Positions 18,316 through 26,957 are shown, counted from the stretch's first letter. The stretch: 30,495 nucleotides of DNA from Gammaproteobacteria bacterium (GCA_026398715.1 JAPLSI010000220.1:1-30495); one strand, 5' to 3'. Made by a program: numbers and translations. Notes: a model not told the origin generated them from the sequence alone.

Positions 18316-20520
18316 ATGACCAAGATGATCTGCTTCGCCATTGCCCTGGGCCTGGGCCAGCAGGCCCATGCCGCCGACCAACCCACCCCGACCGGGGCGG
18401 CCTTGCTCGACACCGTCGTGGTGATAGGGCAGCGCCGGCCCGAGCCGATCGAACAAGTGGTGGGAGCCGTGACGGCCATCGATCGCGAAACCATGCAACG
18501 CCGTTCGGTGCAGCGAATCGACGAGTTGGTTCGCTACGTACCCAATGTGGAAGTGACCCAGGACAGCAATCGATTCGGCAACCAGGGCTTCAACATCCGC
18601 GGACTGGAAGGCAATCGGGTCAGCATCGAAATCGACGGCATCCCGGTGTCCGACAGTTTTTCGGTGGGCCAGTTTGCGTCCGCGGGACGCGACCTGGTGG
18701 AACTGGGCGTGGTCAATCGCGTGGAGATCCTTCGCGGCCCCGCCTCCACGCTGTATGGCAGCAAGGCGCTGGCTGGCGTCGTGGCATATCACACGATCGA
18801 TCCTGCGAATGTCGATTTCTCCGAGGGTAAGGTTCGCGCGGGAGGCCGCATTGGCCGCAACTCGCGCGACGACAGCCACGCCTTGTCGGCGCATGTGATG
18901 GCCAGTGGACTGGACGATCGCCTTACCTTCCTGGCGGCGACGGGCTGGAGCCGGGGCCACGAGGCTTCCAATGGATCGGAATCGGCGGAAGACCGGGCCA
19001 ACCCGGCCGATGTCCAGCGCAACAGCGCGCTGCTCAAACTCGGAATGGACTTCGGACTGGCCGGGCGCTGGCAGGTGACCCTCGATCGCAGCGAAGGCGA
19101 CCAGCGGACCGACGTGCAATCGTTGTTGTTCGGGCCCGGCCGATTCTCCACCACCTATGCTTTGGAGGCTGACGATGATTTCCGCAGGAATCGCGTCAGC
19201 CTGCACGGGGACATCCGTGCTTTCGGCATGCTGGAAAATGTGTCGGTGCTTCTCTATCGCCAGGACAGCGCCACGCGCCAGTTCAGCGACCAGTATCGCC
19301 GCGCCGATCGCGCCACGCCGTTTGCCTCCAGGCGCGAGCGCGATTTCCACCTCGACCAGGACAGCACCGGCCTGGAATTGAATGCGCAATGGCGCGGCCA
19401 ATGGCTGGGCGTGGAGCACTGGCAGGTCTTCGGCGTCGATGTGGCGCGACATGACTACAGCAGCCTGCGCCTGGGCACCGAGACCAATCTTGTCACCGGC
19501 GCCCAAAGCCATGTGATCCTGGGTGAAGTGTTGCCGGTGCGCGACTTCCCCGACAGCGAAAGCGTGGAGTTCGGTGCGTTCTGGCAGGATGAGATCACCC
19601 TGGGCAAGCACTGGTCGGTGATTCCCGGCCTGCGCTGGGAAAGCAGCCGCACGCGAGCCCACCCGGACCCGATCTGGTCCGCCGACAACCCGAACGCCGC
19701 CATCGCCGGCACCGATAGCCAGGCACTAACCCCGAAGCTCGGCTTGCGCTGGCAGGGACAGGCCTGGTCGAGCTACCTGCAACTTGTCTACGGCTTCCGT
19801 GCCCCGCCGTTTTCCGACGTCAACATCGGACTGAACCTTCCCGCCTTCAACTATGTGGCGCTGCCCAATCCGGACCTGGAGCCTGAGCGCAGCCGCGGCC
19901 TCGAGTGGGGCCTGCGTTTCAAGGGAAGTTTCTTGCAGGCGAGCCTGGCGGTATTCGACAACCGATTCCAGAACCTGATCGAATCGCGCTCGAACCGGGG
20001 CATCAATGACAGCGGGCAACTGGTCTTCCAGTCGATCAATCGCGACCGCGCGCGCATCGTCGGCATTGAATTCGAAGCCCGCCTGGGTCTCGATGTGTTT
20101 TCGCCCAGCGCAGGGAACTGGTATCTGCAAGGCTCGGGCTCATGGTCGAAGGGCGACGATACCCAGCGCGACCAACCCCTGAATTCGATCATGCCGGCAC
20201 GCATCACCCTCGGCGCCGGCTTCGAGTCCGACAACGGCCGCTGGGGCGCCGAATTGCTGGCCACCGGCGTGGCTGCGGTGTCCCGCATCGACCGCAGCAC
20301 GGCAAACCTTTATGCGCCCCCGGGCTACACCGTGTTCGATGCCAACCTCTGGTACGAATTGCATCCCAATCTTCGCCTGCACGTTTCGGTCGGCAACCTC
20401 CTCGACCGGACGTACTGGCGCTGGGCGAGTCTTCGAGGCGTGCTGACCAATGCCACTGACCTGCCCTTCTACTCGGCCAGCGGCCGCAATGTCTCCGTCA
20501 GCTTGACCGGTGACTGGTGA
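18316..20520 (+). CDS. TonB-dependent outer membrane receptor (heme/hemoglobin-receptor type)
   Basis: This is a TonB-energised outer membrane beta-barrel transporter of 734 aa. A short signal peptide (MTKMICFAIALGLGQQAHA) precedes the TonB-box-like segment LLDTVVVIGQRR. The plug domain carries VTAIDRETMQRRSVQRIDELV, FNIRGLEGNRVSIEIDGIPV and VEILRGPASTLYGSKALAGV. The barrel contains FRAP (YGFRAPPFSDVN) and NPDL (LPNPDLEPERSRGLEWG) boxes, found in heme/hemoglobin receptors, but I see no His between them, which heme receptors usually have. It ends in an aromatic residue (GDW). No ribosome site precedes ATG 18316. It is divergent from nirS and shares the FNR/DNR palindrome, so anaerobic co-regulation is plausible. 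The substrate is uncertain: heme, another metal chelate, or other. Confidence 0.88.
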   Translation: MTKMICFAIALGLGQQAHAADQPTPTGAALLDTVVVIGQRRPEPIEQVVGAVTAIDRETMQRRSVQRIDELVRYVPNVEVTQDSNRFGNQGFNIRGLEGNRVSIEIDGIPVSDSFSVGQFASAGRDLVELGVVNRVEILRGPASTLYGSKALAGVVAYHTIDPANVDFSEGKVRAGGRIGRNSRDDSHALSAHVMASGLDDRLTFLAATGWSRGHEASNGSESAEDRANPADVQRNSALLKLGMDFGLAGRWQVTLDRSEGDQRTDVQSLLFGPGRFSTTYALEADDDFRRNRVSLHGDIRAFGMLENVSVLLYRQDSATRQFSDQYRRADRATPFASRRERDFHLDQDSTGLELNAQWRGQWLGVEHWQVFGVDVARHDYSSLRLGTETNLVTGAQSHVILGEVLPVRDFPDSESVEFGAFWQDEITLGKHWSVIPGLRWESSRTRAHPDPIWSADNPNAAIAGTDSQALTPKLGLRWQGQAWSSYLQLVYGFRAPPFSDVNIGLNLPAFNYVALPNPDLEPERSRGLEWGLRFKGSFLQASLAVFDNRFQNLIESRSNRGINDSGQLVFQSINRDRARIVGIEFEARLGLDVFSPSAGNWYLQGSGSWSKGDDTQRDQPLNSIMPARITLGAGFESDNGRWGAELLATGVAAVSRIDRSTANLYAPPGYTVFDANLWYELHPNLRLHVSVGNLLDRTYWRWASLRGVLTNATDLPFYSASGRNVSVSLTGDW

Positions 20521-21800
20521 TCCTGGCCAATCCCGGCCAGGCCCAGGCCAGTACCAACCAGGCAGGCAGCATCAATGCCGCGTGCCACGCCGCGGTGGCT
20601 TGCGGCGCAAGCGCGATGTCGAATATCGGTACTGACTGTGCACTGAGATAGGCAGCGACCAGCAGCAGCAATTCGAAGGGTCGCGGATTGCGGCATAGCG
20701 CGGAAAGGCTGAGCGCCCAACTGGCGATCGATGCGCAAACGACCAGTGCCGCGACGGCAGACAGCGGGGCTGTTGCAGACAGGCGGACCAGCCCGGGCAA
20801 GCTCAGCGCCACTAGCAGTCCGAAGCCGGTGGCGAATCGCGCCACCAGGAGGCGACGAAGTATTTTGGGCGCAGTGAAGACCAGTCCGCCCGTGCCGTGG
20901 TCGAGTTCGCGCAGGATATTGCGCGAGAGCATGTCCAGCGGCAGCACCCACGCCAGCAGCAATCCCAGGTGCAAGGCTTCGCCCTTGCCGAATGCCTGCG
21001 CGCCCATCGCCACCAGTGCCGCAAGCCACCACCACGCGCGTCGTTGCCTGAGCGACAGCCTCAGTTCGGCGATGGCCACGATGGCGGTCGGTCCGCGGGC
21101 CAGCGGCGTAAGCAGACGATCGAGCCATCGCAAGCGCCTTCCGGCACCGGCACCCGAACGTACCGTCGTTGAAGCGCGCGAAGCGGCCCAGTCGAGCAAG
21201 GGCGCCGCCAACAGCACGCCACCCATCGCCAACACAAGCCACAGGACGCGGCCCAGCATGTCCATGGGTCGAACCTTCCAGGACTTCCATTCGGCCGGGC
21301 AGATTGAGCAGCAGCACCGGCTTGACCAGTTCCAGCAGGTCGATGCTGCGGTCCTCGGCGCGGACCCATTGCGCGACAAGACCCACGCACAAGGCAACCG
21401 AAGCGATCAGCGCGAACACGACCATGTGGCTCGCCCACTTCGCCAGCAGGTAGCCGCCTCGGGTCATCGGCGTGGCGACCAGCAATTGCCAGACGCGGGT
21501 GTCGATGTCGCGCACCAGCGTGCCGCGCACCAGGTAGAAGCCGCACAGGCTAAGCAAGGTGCTGAAGACGCTGGCCAGCACCATGCCCACCCAGGCGCTC
21601 GAGTAGAGCCCGCGTTCGCTGCCGTGGATGGAAAGAATCATGTAGCCCGCCCCGGGCGGCGGAAAGCACAGCCAGCTCGCAACCACCATCAGGCCGAGCA
21701 CCACCCAGAACCGCGTGCTGCGCGTGCGCTCGCGCAGGTCGGCCAGCAGCATGGCGCCGAAACGCAGCAACGAGGCGCGCACGTCAGTGCTCACGCGCAT
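20498..21800 (-). pseudogene. ABC-2 type transporter permease, interrupted by a frameshift
   Basis: This is the membrane subunit of the exporter encoded with the upstream ATPase. The N-terminal part (start ATG 21800, overlapping the ATPase end by 17 nt) reads through TM segments, TRVWQLLVATPMTRGGYLLAKW and LLELVKPVLLLNLP. Around 21290-21302 the reading frame changes. The rest (SWKVRPMDMLGRVLWLVLAMGG ... through several TM segments to GLARITSHRSS) is open in another frame and ends at 20498. Codons for about one TM helix seem missing at the junction. It could be a real null allele or an assembly or sequencing error. The end overlaps the convergent receptor gene by 23 nt. Confidence 0.75.
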
Positions 21801-22671
21801 CGGCGCCCAGCAGCCAGGTGTAAGCATCCTCCAGCGTCGGCGTCACCAGCTGCGCGCCGGCATCAGGACGATTGTCGGCCACCACGCGCACCCGGATGCC
21901 GTCCGGCCTGCGCAACGAAGCGCAGACGAGGAATCTTTCGCGAACCGCGGCCAGTTGCCCGGCGTCCACCGTCCATTCCCAGACATGTCCTTCCGCACGG
22001 GCGAGCAGTGCTTCGGGCGTGCCATGGAAACGCAATCGACCTGCAGCCATCACTGCCAGCGACGTCGCACTCGCTTCCACGTCCGACACGATATGGGTGG
22101 ACAGGATGACAAGCCGATGCCCGGCAAGATCGGTAAGCAGGTGCCGGAACCGCATGCGTTCTTCCGGATCCAGGCCGACCGTGGGTTCGTCCACGATCAA
22201 CAGCGTCGGGTCGTTCAACAGCGCTTGGGCAATGCCGATGCGCTGGCGCATGCCGCCGGAAAACTCGCCGAGGCGACGCCCGGCGTGCTCGGCAAGGCCA
22301 ACCATCGCAAGGCACGATTCCACTCGCTCGCCAGCGGCGCGGCCGGAAAGTCCCTTGACCGCGGCCAGGAAGCCGAGGAACTCGCGGGCGTCCAGGGCGC
22401 CATAGACACCGAAGTCCTGGGGCAGATAGCCCAGGGCGATCCGCAGATGGTCCGGGTTGCGGGCGATATCCTCGCCATTCCAGGTCACCTTGCCCGCGCT
22501 CGGCCTGGCCAGGGTGGCCAGGATTCGCATCAGGGTGGACTTGCCGGCTCCGTTGGGGCCGAGCAGCCCTAGGATGCCGGGGCCCAGGTCCAAGCTGAGC
22601 CCCGAAATGGCGGAATGACCACCCGGATAGTTGAAACTGACATCTTCCACCGCTAAACGGCAATCCAGCAT
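21784..22671 (-). CDS. ABC transporter ATP-binding protein
   Basis: This is the cytoplasmic ATPase of an ABC-2 exporter. The product is 295 aa from ATG 22671 (MLDCRLAVEDVSFNYPGG), with GGGGAG upstream. The longer frame from 22716 is not conserved. Walker A GPNGAGKST, Q-loop GYLPQDFGVYG, signature FSGGMRQRIGIAQALL, Walker B LLIVDEPTVGLDPEER and the switch histidine STHIVSD are intact. The C-terminal ~80 residues resemble the accessory domain of multidrug/antibiotic-type ATPases. It precedes and overlaps the permease. The substrate cannot be told. A palindromic region upstream (22723-22750) may bind a GntR-type regulator, which is not encoded in this window. Confidence 0.93.
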   Translation of the reverse strand: MLDCRLAVEDVSFNYPGGHSAISGLSLDLGPGILGLLGPNGAGKSTLMRILATLARPSAGKVTWNGEDIARNPDHLRIALGYLPQDFGVYGALDAREFLGFLAAVKGLSGRAAGERVESCLAMVGLAEHAGRRLGEFSGGMRQRIGIAQALLNDPTLLIVDEPTVGLDPEERMRFRHLLTDLAGHRLVILSTHIVSDVEASATSLAVMAAGRLRFHGTPEALLARAEGHVWEWTVDAGQLAAVRERFLVCASLRRPDGIRVRVVADNRPDAGAQLVTPTLEDAYTWLLGADAREH

Positions 22672-22722
22672 GGCCCTGCTCCCCGCAAGCCGACTCGGCG
22701 GGATGCCGGGGCTCAAAATGTG

Positions 22723-22750
22723 CTGGTAGTGTAGTTATCTACCACACCAG
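22723..22750. promoter_or_regulatory. Candidate operator upstream of the ABC transporter genes
   Basis: Nested inverted repeats: CTGGT (22723-22727) with ACCAG (22746-22750), and GGTAG (22725-22729) with CTACC (22739-22743), around a GTGTAG-TTAT-CTACCAC core. The layout resembles sites of YtrA-type GntR repressors that control ABC-2 exporters. This is inference by pattern. Confidence 0.45.
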
Positions 22751-22772
22751 TGCACATGGGCCATAAGTTGGG

Positions 22773-23030
22773 TCAGCGGTTGATGCTCGCCTTCTCCGCC
22801 TCCCGCTTGCGCTGCCGTTCCTTCGACGCCGCGGCACGCGCTTCGGCACTGGCCTCGCCGCCCTTCCGGCCGATCTGCGCCATGTGCTCGCGGTTCTCGC
22901 TGACCGCCGTGCCGCCCATTCGCGCAATCTCGCGTTGCTCGGCCTCGCCCATGCTCGCGAAGCCGCGATTCTCGGTGCCGCTGCGGCGCTGGGGTTTTCC
23001 CTGGTCCTGGTCTTGCGGTTGAGTTGCCAT
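22773..23030 (-). CDS. Small KGG-motif stress protein
   Basis: The product is 85 aa from ATG 23030, with a perfect AGGAGG ribosome site. It is hydrophilic, rich in Gln, Arg, Lys and Glu. Two KGG-type repeats (stress-induced bacterial acidophilic repeat, as in YciG/GsiB) are seen: RGFASMGEAEQREIARMGG and SENREHMAQIGRKGGEAS. The family is linked to general stress and desiccation-type tolerance and is predicted to be largely disordered. It ends with a charged tail. It sits alone between cls and the ABC genes. Confidence 0.88.
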   Translation of the reverse strand: MATQPQDQDQGKPQRRSGTENRGFASMGEAEQREIARMGGTAVSENREHMAQIGRKGGEASAEARAAASKERQRKREAEKASINR

Positions 23031-23202
23031 TCCTGATCCTCCTGGATGATGACGTCCACAGGCTGCTTGTTGCGCAGCACAGGAAAAGTAACGCCGCGCC
23101 AGGTAAGAAAACCGTAAATCCAGGCGACAGTTGGCTAGGCGTTTCACTGCCATTCCAGATCATGAACCTGCCGACACCTTGCGGACGTGGCCACGCGCCG
23201 GC

Positions 23203-24489
23203 TTACAACTGCGAAGAAAGGAGCGAGGCCAATTTTTCCATCAGCTTTTGGCGCAAGGGCCGCTTCTTCCACATTTCGAACGTGATGCGCGTGGTCCGGC
23301 CCAGGTCGGCCTCGAACACGTCTTCCAGTCGTTCGGCGAACTGCTTGTCGTAGACGTTGAGATTGGCCTCGTCGTTCACCCGGAAGGATCGGTTGTCGAA
23401 ATTGGTCGACCCGACGGAAACCAGCTGCGAATCAACGATCAAGGTCTTGCAGTGGAACATCGTCGGCTGGTACTCGTGGATTTCCGCACCCGCTTCCAGC
23501 AGCTCGCCCCAGTCCGCCCGCGACGCCTGGCGAACGACTTCGGCGTCGATATGCTTGCCCGGCACGATGATGCGCAGGCGAACACCGCGGTCCAGTGCCG
23601 ATCGCAATGCCCTGCGGGTCAATTCATCAGGCACGAAATAGGCCGCCGACAAGTCGATGGTGCGCTCGGCTGCCGTGATCGAAAGCAGGTACATCAACTG
23701 CATGCTGTCGCCGCCGCCGCTGGGCGAACTGGTGAAGACCTGGCCCAGCGCCTCGCCAACGGTCTCGAGTTTCGGAAAGTACGCCTCGCCCTGCAGTACC
23801 TTGCCGGTCGTCTTGATCCAGTTGTCCATGAAGGCAGCCTGCATCTGGGCCACGGCCGGTCCTTCCAGTCGGTAGTGCGAATCCCGCCAGTGCTTTGGGT
23901 CCTGTGCATTGCCGTTCCACTGGTCGGCGATGCCGACGCCGCCGGTGAAGCCCACCCGCCCATCCACCACCAGCAATTTCCGGTGGGTGCGATTGTTCAT
24001 CCGCCCCAGGTTGTACCAGTGCAGGGGGTGGTAGCGCTCGATTTCGACGCCCGCACCCTTCATCTGCGTGACGAGCGACTCCTCCATCTTCTGGCTGCTC
24101 ACCCAGTCGAGCAACACGTGCACCTTCACGCCCTGGCGCGCGCGCTCGGACAAAGCCTCTGCAAACTCCTTGCCGACCTCGCCCGACCAGTAGATGTAGG
24201 TTTCGAAATTGATGGACAGCTTGGCCGACTTCACGGCGTCGAGCATCGCCGGGAATATCTGCCCTCCGTTCTCCAGGTTCTGGACGCGGTTGCCGTCGAT
24301 GATCGCGGGACCGAGCAAGGTTCCGAGCTCACGCCGGAACTGGGGATCGGAAACACCATAGCGATGCTCGAGCGATTTCTGGATTTGCCTCTCCGCACTC
24401 ATGAAGTTCATCGCCACCACGGTGATGACGATTGCCACGAGCGCGCCTATCAGTCCGGCGTAGATCATCCGTTTCCTACTCCAGGGCAT
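23203..24489 (-). CDS. cls: Cardiolipin synthase-like phospholipase D family protein
   Basis: This is probably a membrane-bound cardiolipin/phosphatidyl transferase. The product is 428 aa from ATG 24489 (AAGGAAG upstream). One N-terminal TM segment is at residues 9-29. Two HKD motifs are intact: H169-K171-D176 (HRKLLVVDGRVGFTGG) and H346-K348-D353 (HCKTLIVDSQLVSVGSTNFDNRS). Other family segments: INFETYIYWSGEVG, GVKVHVLLDWV, DSHYRLEGPAV and NDEANLNVYD. It lacks the double TM anchor of ClsA and looks closer to ClsB/ClsC-type enzymes. It follows the Ala-rich lipoprotein gene on the same strand. Confidence 0.92.
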   Translation of the reverse strand: MPWSRKRMIYAGLIGALVAIVITVVAMNFMSAERQIQKSLEHRYGVSDPQFRRELGTLLGPAIIDGNRVQNLENGGQIFPAMLDAVKSAKLSINFETYIYWSGEVGKEFAEALSERARQGVKVHVLLDWVSSQKMEESLVTQMKGAGVEIERYHPLHWYNLGRMNNRTHRKLLVVDGRVGFTGGVGIADQWNGNAQDPKHWRDSHYRLEGPAVAQMQAAFMDNWIKTTGKVLQGEAYFPKLETVGEALGQVFTSSPSGGGDSMQLMYLLSITAAERTIDLSAAYFVPDELTRRALRSALDRGVRLRIIVPGKHIDAEVVRQASRADWGELLEAGAEIHEYQPTMFHCKTLIVDSQLVSVGSTNFDNRSFRVNDEANLNVYDKQFAERLEDVFEADLGRTTRITFEMWKKRPLRQKLMEKLASLLSSQL

Positions 24490-24563
24490 GGTTCTTCCTT
24501 GTCCATGTCGCAACGCACTTCAGACCCGTGCCGGGTATCGCGGCATGTGTCTCGGGCAAGCCC

Positions 24564-24593
24564 GGGGGCAGGCGCCTTTCAAGCGCCTACCCC
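24564..24593. other. GC hairpin between the Ala-rich lipoprotein gene and cls
   Basis: Arms AGGCGC/GCGCCT extended by G- and C-runs form a stem of about 10 bp with a 7-nt loop. No T-run follows on either strand, so termination is uncertain. It may lower expression of cls relative to the upstream genes. Confidence 0.35.
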
Positions 24594-24613
24594 GCATGCC
24601 CGCGGCCGATTGC

Positions 24614-24991
24614 TTACTTCTTCGGGTTGTTGGCGTCGTTCATTTCCGCGCGCGCGGCATCGGCGGCTGCCTGGGCGGCGTCGGCGGTCTGCTCGGCTTC
24701 TTCCTTCACTTCCGCACTGGCTTCATGCCCGGCGACTGCCGCTTCGTTGGCCATCTGGGTGGCGGCGGTGCCCGCTGCGTCGGCGGTGGCGCTGGCGGCG
24801 TCCGTTACTGCCGCACCCGCCGTCTGGGCGGCGTCAGCGGCCTCGTTGGCGGCGGCATCGGCCGCAGGCGCGGTTGCATCGGCCTGTGCCGCAGCTGCGT
24901 CGGCCTGCGCTTCGTCACGCTGGGCGCTGTCGCACGCGGCGAGCGAACCGGCCAGGGCGAGCGCGAGGAAAATTCGGGAATGGTTGTTCAT
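24614..24991 (-). CDS. Alanine-rich lipoprotein
   Basis: The product is 125 aa from ATG 24991 (AAGGAAGT upstream). MNNHSRIFLALALAGSLAAC is a lipoprotein signal with the acylated Cys at residue 20. The mature chain is about half alanine with Asp, Glu, Thr and Gln at heptad-like spacing (ADAAAAQADATAPAADAAAN...). It is expected to form a long amphipathic helix or coiled coil, somewhat like Lpp or LEA-type proteins. It ends MNDANNPKK. It lies 57 nt after the Crp/Fnr gene and may be under its control or in its operon. No function is assigned. Confidence 0.85.
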   Translation of the reverse strand: MNNHSRIFLALALAGSLAACDSAQRDEAQADAAAAQADATAPAADAAANEAADAAQTAGAAVTDAASATADAAGTAATQMANEAAVAGHEASAEVKEEAEQTADAAQAAADAARAEMNDANNPKK

Positions 24992-25048
24992 GGTGACTTC
25001 CTTGTGTGTGGAAACGGGATGCATCGGCTGACAATCGACACGACCCGG

Positions 25049-25846
25049 CTAACCGGGCGGCGTTGTCAAAATAGAGCCGCCAGCCTGAACAAAGCCTTTC
25101 GATGCCACCGATGCCCCGGGCAGGGCCGCGGGAGACAGCCGCGCGACTTCGCGCTGCAGGCTGAGGTGGCACTCGCAGGCATGTGTTTCGAGGCGCGGCC
25201 TGTCCAACACTCGGATGCGCCCGCGGCCGGGCTGGATGATGCCCTCGGCGAGCAGGCGTGCGCAGGCAAGCGTCACTGCCTCCCTCCTGACGCCCAGCGC
25301 AGTGGCAAGCATCTCGTGGGTAACCGGTATCTCGAGTGCAGGAAGGCGGTCGAGCAACATCAACATTCGCCGGCAAACCTGTTGCTCGACCGAATGCAGC
25401 CGATAGCAGGCGGCATTCTGTGCCACCTGCGCCATCTGTGCCTGGAAGTAGCGCAGCAGGCTGGCGCGCAATGCCGGCGTCGCCTCGAACTCTTCCAGCA
25501 GAACCTGCGCAGGCAGGCGATAAGCGTTGCCGGAACACTGCACCGTGGCCCGACGGCTGGAACTACCGTCCCCCACCACGATGGACATGCCACACAAGCC
25601 ATCGCGACCGATCAGCGCCACTTCCGACCCGGCCTTGCCATCGAGATCCTGTTGCAGCGAGATTATCGCGCTGGTCGGAAACCAGGCGTGGCTGGCGCGC
25701 GTATCAGGCGGACTGATGACAACGCCGCGCTCGAGGACTGTCGGCTCGAGCCAAGCCTGCAGGCGCGTGTACGCTTCGTCGGGCAGGGCATGCAACAAGA
25801 AGTTCTGCCGGGGACTCGACCCTTCCCATTTCGATGCCCGCGTCAT
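25049..25846 (-). CDS. Crp/Fnr family transcriptional regulator
   Basis: The product is 265 aa from ATG 25846, which overlaps the stop of the upstream kinase gene as ATGA. An N-terminal cyclic-nucleotide-binding-like beta-roll (RQNFLLHALPDEAYTRLQAWLEPTVLERGVVI, EVALIGRDGLCGMSIVVG) is followed by a dimerisation helix and an HTH (VTHEMLATALGVRREAVTLACARLLAEGIIQPGRGRIRVLDRPRLE) and the family tail HACECHL. No N-terminal Fe-S cysteine cluster is present. The recognition helix reads REAVTL rather than the FNR-type E..SR, so it is unlikely to bind the FNR/DNR palindrome near nirS. It is the last of three coupled regulatory genes. Confidence 0.92.
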   Translation of the reverse strand: MTRASKWEGSSPRQNFLLHALPDEAYTRLQAWLEPTVLERGVVISPPDTRASHAWFPTSAIISLQQDLDGKAGSEVALIGRDGLCGMSIVVGDGSSSRRATVQCSGNAYRLPAQVLLEEFEATPALRASLLRYFQAQMAQVAQNAACYRLHSVEQQVCRRMLMLLDRLPALEIPVTHEMLATALGVRREAVTLACARLLAEGIIQPGRGRIRVLDRPRLETHACECHLSLQREVARLSPAALPGASVASKGFVQAGGSILTTPPG

Positions 25847-26520
25847 GTCTGGACGGGCATCGAAAACGCGACGCCTGCTCCCGGCGCCGCGATGATGAAT
25901 CGCAAGCCATGCAGCACGACCAGTTCGCGCACCAGCAGCGCCCTGCCCTCGCACTCGTCCACGGCCGGCGAATTTCCGAGGACATACTGGATTTCCGCAT
26001 CGTCCGCCAGAAACTCTGCGTCGCCGTCGATCGACCAGACTGCAGTGCCGGACTCGCGCGTCAGCGACAAGCGCAACACCGCGCCCGGCAAGGCCCGTCT
26101 TGCCAGCTTCGACACGAAGAACTCCAGGACCGTCACCAGCCGATTGGGATCGTGTCTGGCCAATAATGGCGATGCCCATGGCACGCTGGCCAGCGTGACC
26201 CCGCCGTGCTTGAGTTCCCGCATCAGCGTGCTGCGGCCCTCGAGAAACTCGAAGCAGTCGCCCAGATCGCCGCTGGAAGGATTGAATTCGAACGCACCGG
26301 CATTGATGCGCAACAATTCAGCCATGTCCTCGATCTTCGCCAGCAACAGGTCGACCTGGCGATCGAGTAGTTTCAGCGTATCGGCTTGTTCGGCGGGATC
26401 CATCGAACCCATGCGAAGCATCTGCGCGGCCATACGGATCGGCGCCAGCGGACCGCGCAGGTCATGGCCCATTCGAAGCCACCATCGGGCCGGTGGCGCC
26501 ACGGGCGGCGAATGCGTCAC
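25843..26520 (-). CDS. Small histidine kinase-like protein with degenerate ATPase domain
   Basis: The product is 225 aa, soluble, with GTG start at 26520 overlapping the upstream stop as GTGA. A DHp/HisKA-type helix pair carries a plausible phospho-accepting His in MGHDLRGPLAPIRMAAQML (about residue 19). The following region has the outline of a HATPase domain (DPNRLVTVLEFFVSKLARRAL). It lacks the N-box asparagine, has no DxGxG G1 box and no GLGL G2 box; only GAGVAFSMP resembles the family end. It may act as a phosphotransferase or scaffold (compare ChpT-type proteins), not as an active kinase. It is coupled to the receiver gene before it and the Crp/Fnr gene after it. Confidence 0.8.
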   Translation of the reverse strand: MTHSPPVAPPARWWLRMGHDLRGPLAPIRMAAQMLRMGSMDPAEQADTLKLLDRQVDLLLAKIEDMAELLRINAGAFEFNPSSGDLGDCFEFLEGRSTLMRELKHGGVTLASVPWASPLLARHDPNRLVTVLEFFVSKLARRALPGAVLRLSLTRESGTAVWSIDGDAEFLADDAEIQYVLGNSPAVDECEGRALLVRELVVLHGLRFIIAAPGAGVAFSMPVQT

Positions 26521-26957
26521 GCGCGGCCCTTGAGCGCTGCAGACACCTGCAGGCAGACCGCTTCGATCAGGTCGAGGTCGGCGGGCTTGACCAGGTGGTC
26601 GTCGAACCCTGCGTCCTCCGACCTGCGACGATCTTCATCCTGCCCCCATCCGGTCAGGGCCACCAGCCGCGGCCGGTGGTGCCCGGGCCATTGCTGCAGC
26701 CGCAATTGCGCGGCAAGCGCGAACCCGTCCAACACGGGCATGCCCACATCGAGGAAGGCAAGGTCGGGATGGAAGGCGAGCGCGGTCGCCACCACCTGCA
26801 GCGGATCGTAAAGCGCGCGCACGTCGTGGCCCATCATCTTCAGCGACATGGCAAGCATGTCGGCGGAATCGGGATTGTCGTCCACCACCAGTATGCGCAG
26901 CGACCTCGATGTCTCGCCCGCCTTGCCGATCGGTGTCATGGAAACGGTCGAATTCAT
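26517..26957 (-). CDS. Single-domain response regulator (CheY-like)
   Basis: The product is 146 aa: a receiver domain only, with an N-terminal extension of about 18 residues. Acidic pocket LVVDDNPDSADMLAMSLKMMGHDV, phospho-acceptor Asp in DLAFLDVGMPVLDG, Thr in LVALTGWG and Lys in HLVKPAD are all present. No output domain. An alternative start at 26939 would drop the first six residues. Its stop overlaps the GTG of the degenerate kinase, so the two are likely made in equal amounts and may exchange phosphate. Confidence 0.93.
   Translation of the reverse strand: MNSTVSMTPIGKAGETSRSLRILVVDDNPDSADMLAMSLKMMGHDVRALYDPLQVVATALAFHPDLAFLDVGMPVLDGFALAAQLRLQQWPGHHRPRLVALTGWGQDEDRRRSEDAGFDDHLVKPADLDLIEAVCLQVSAALKGRA

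Noticed and set aside
24614..24991. Ala-rich lipoprotein gene considered as a low-complexity artefact
   Set aside because: It has a clear ribosome site, a proper lipobox and charged residues spaced in a coiled-coil-like pattern, so I kept it as a gene.
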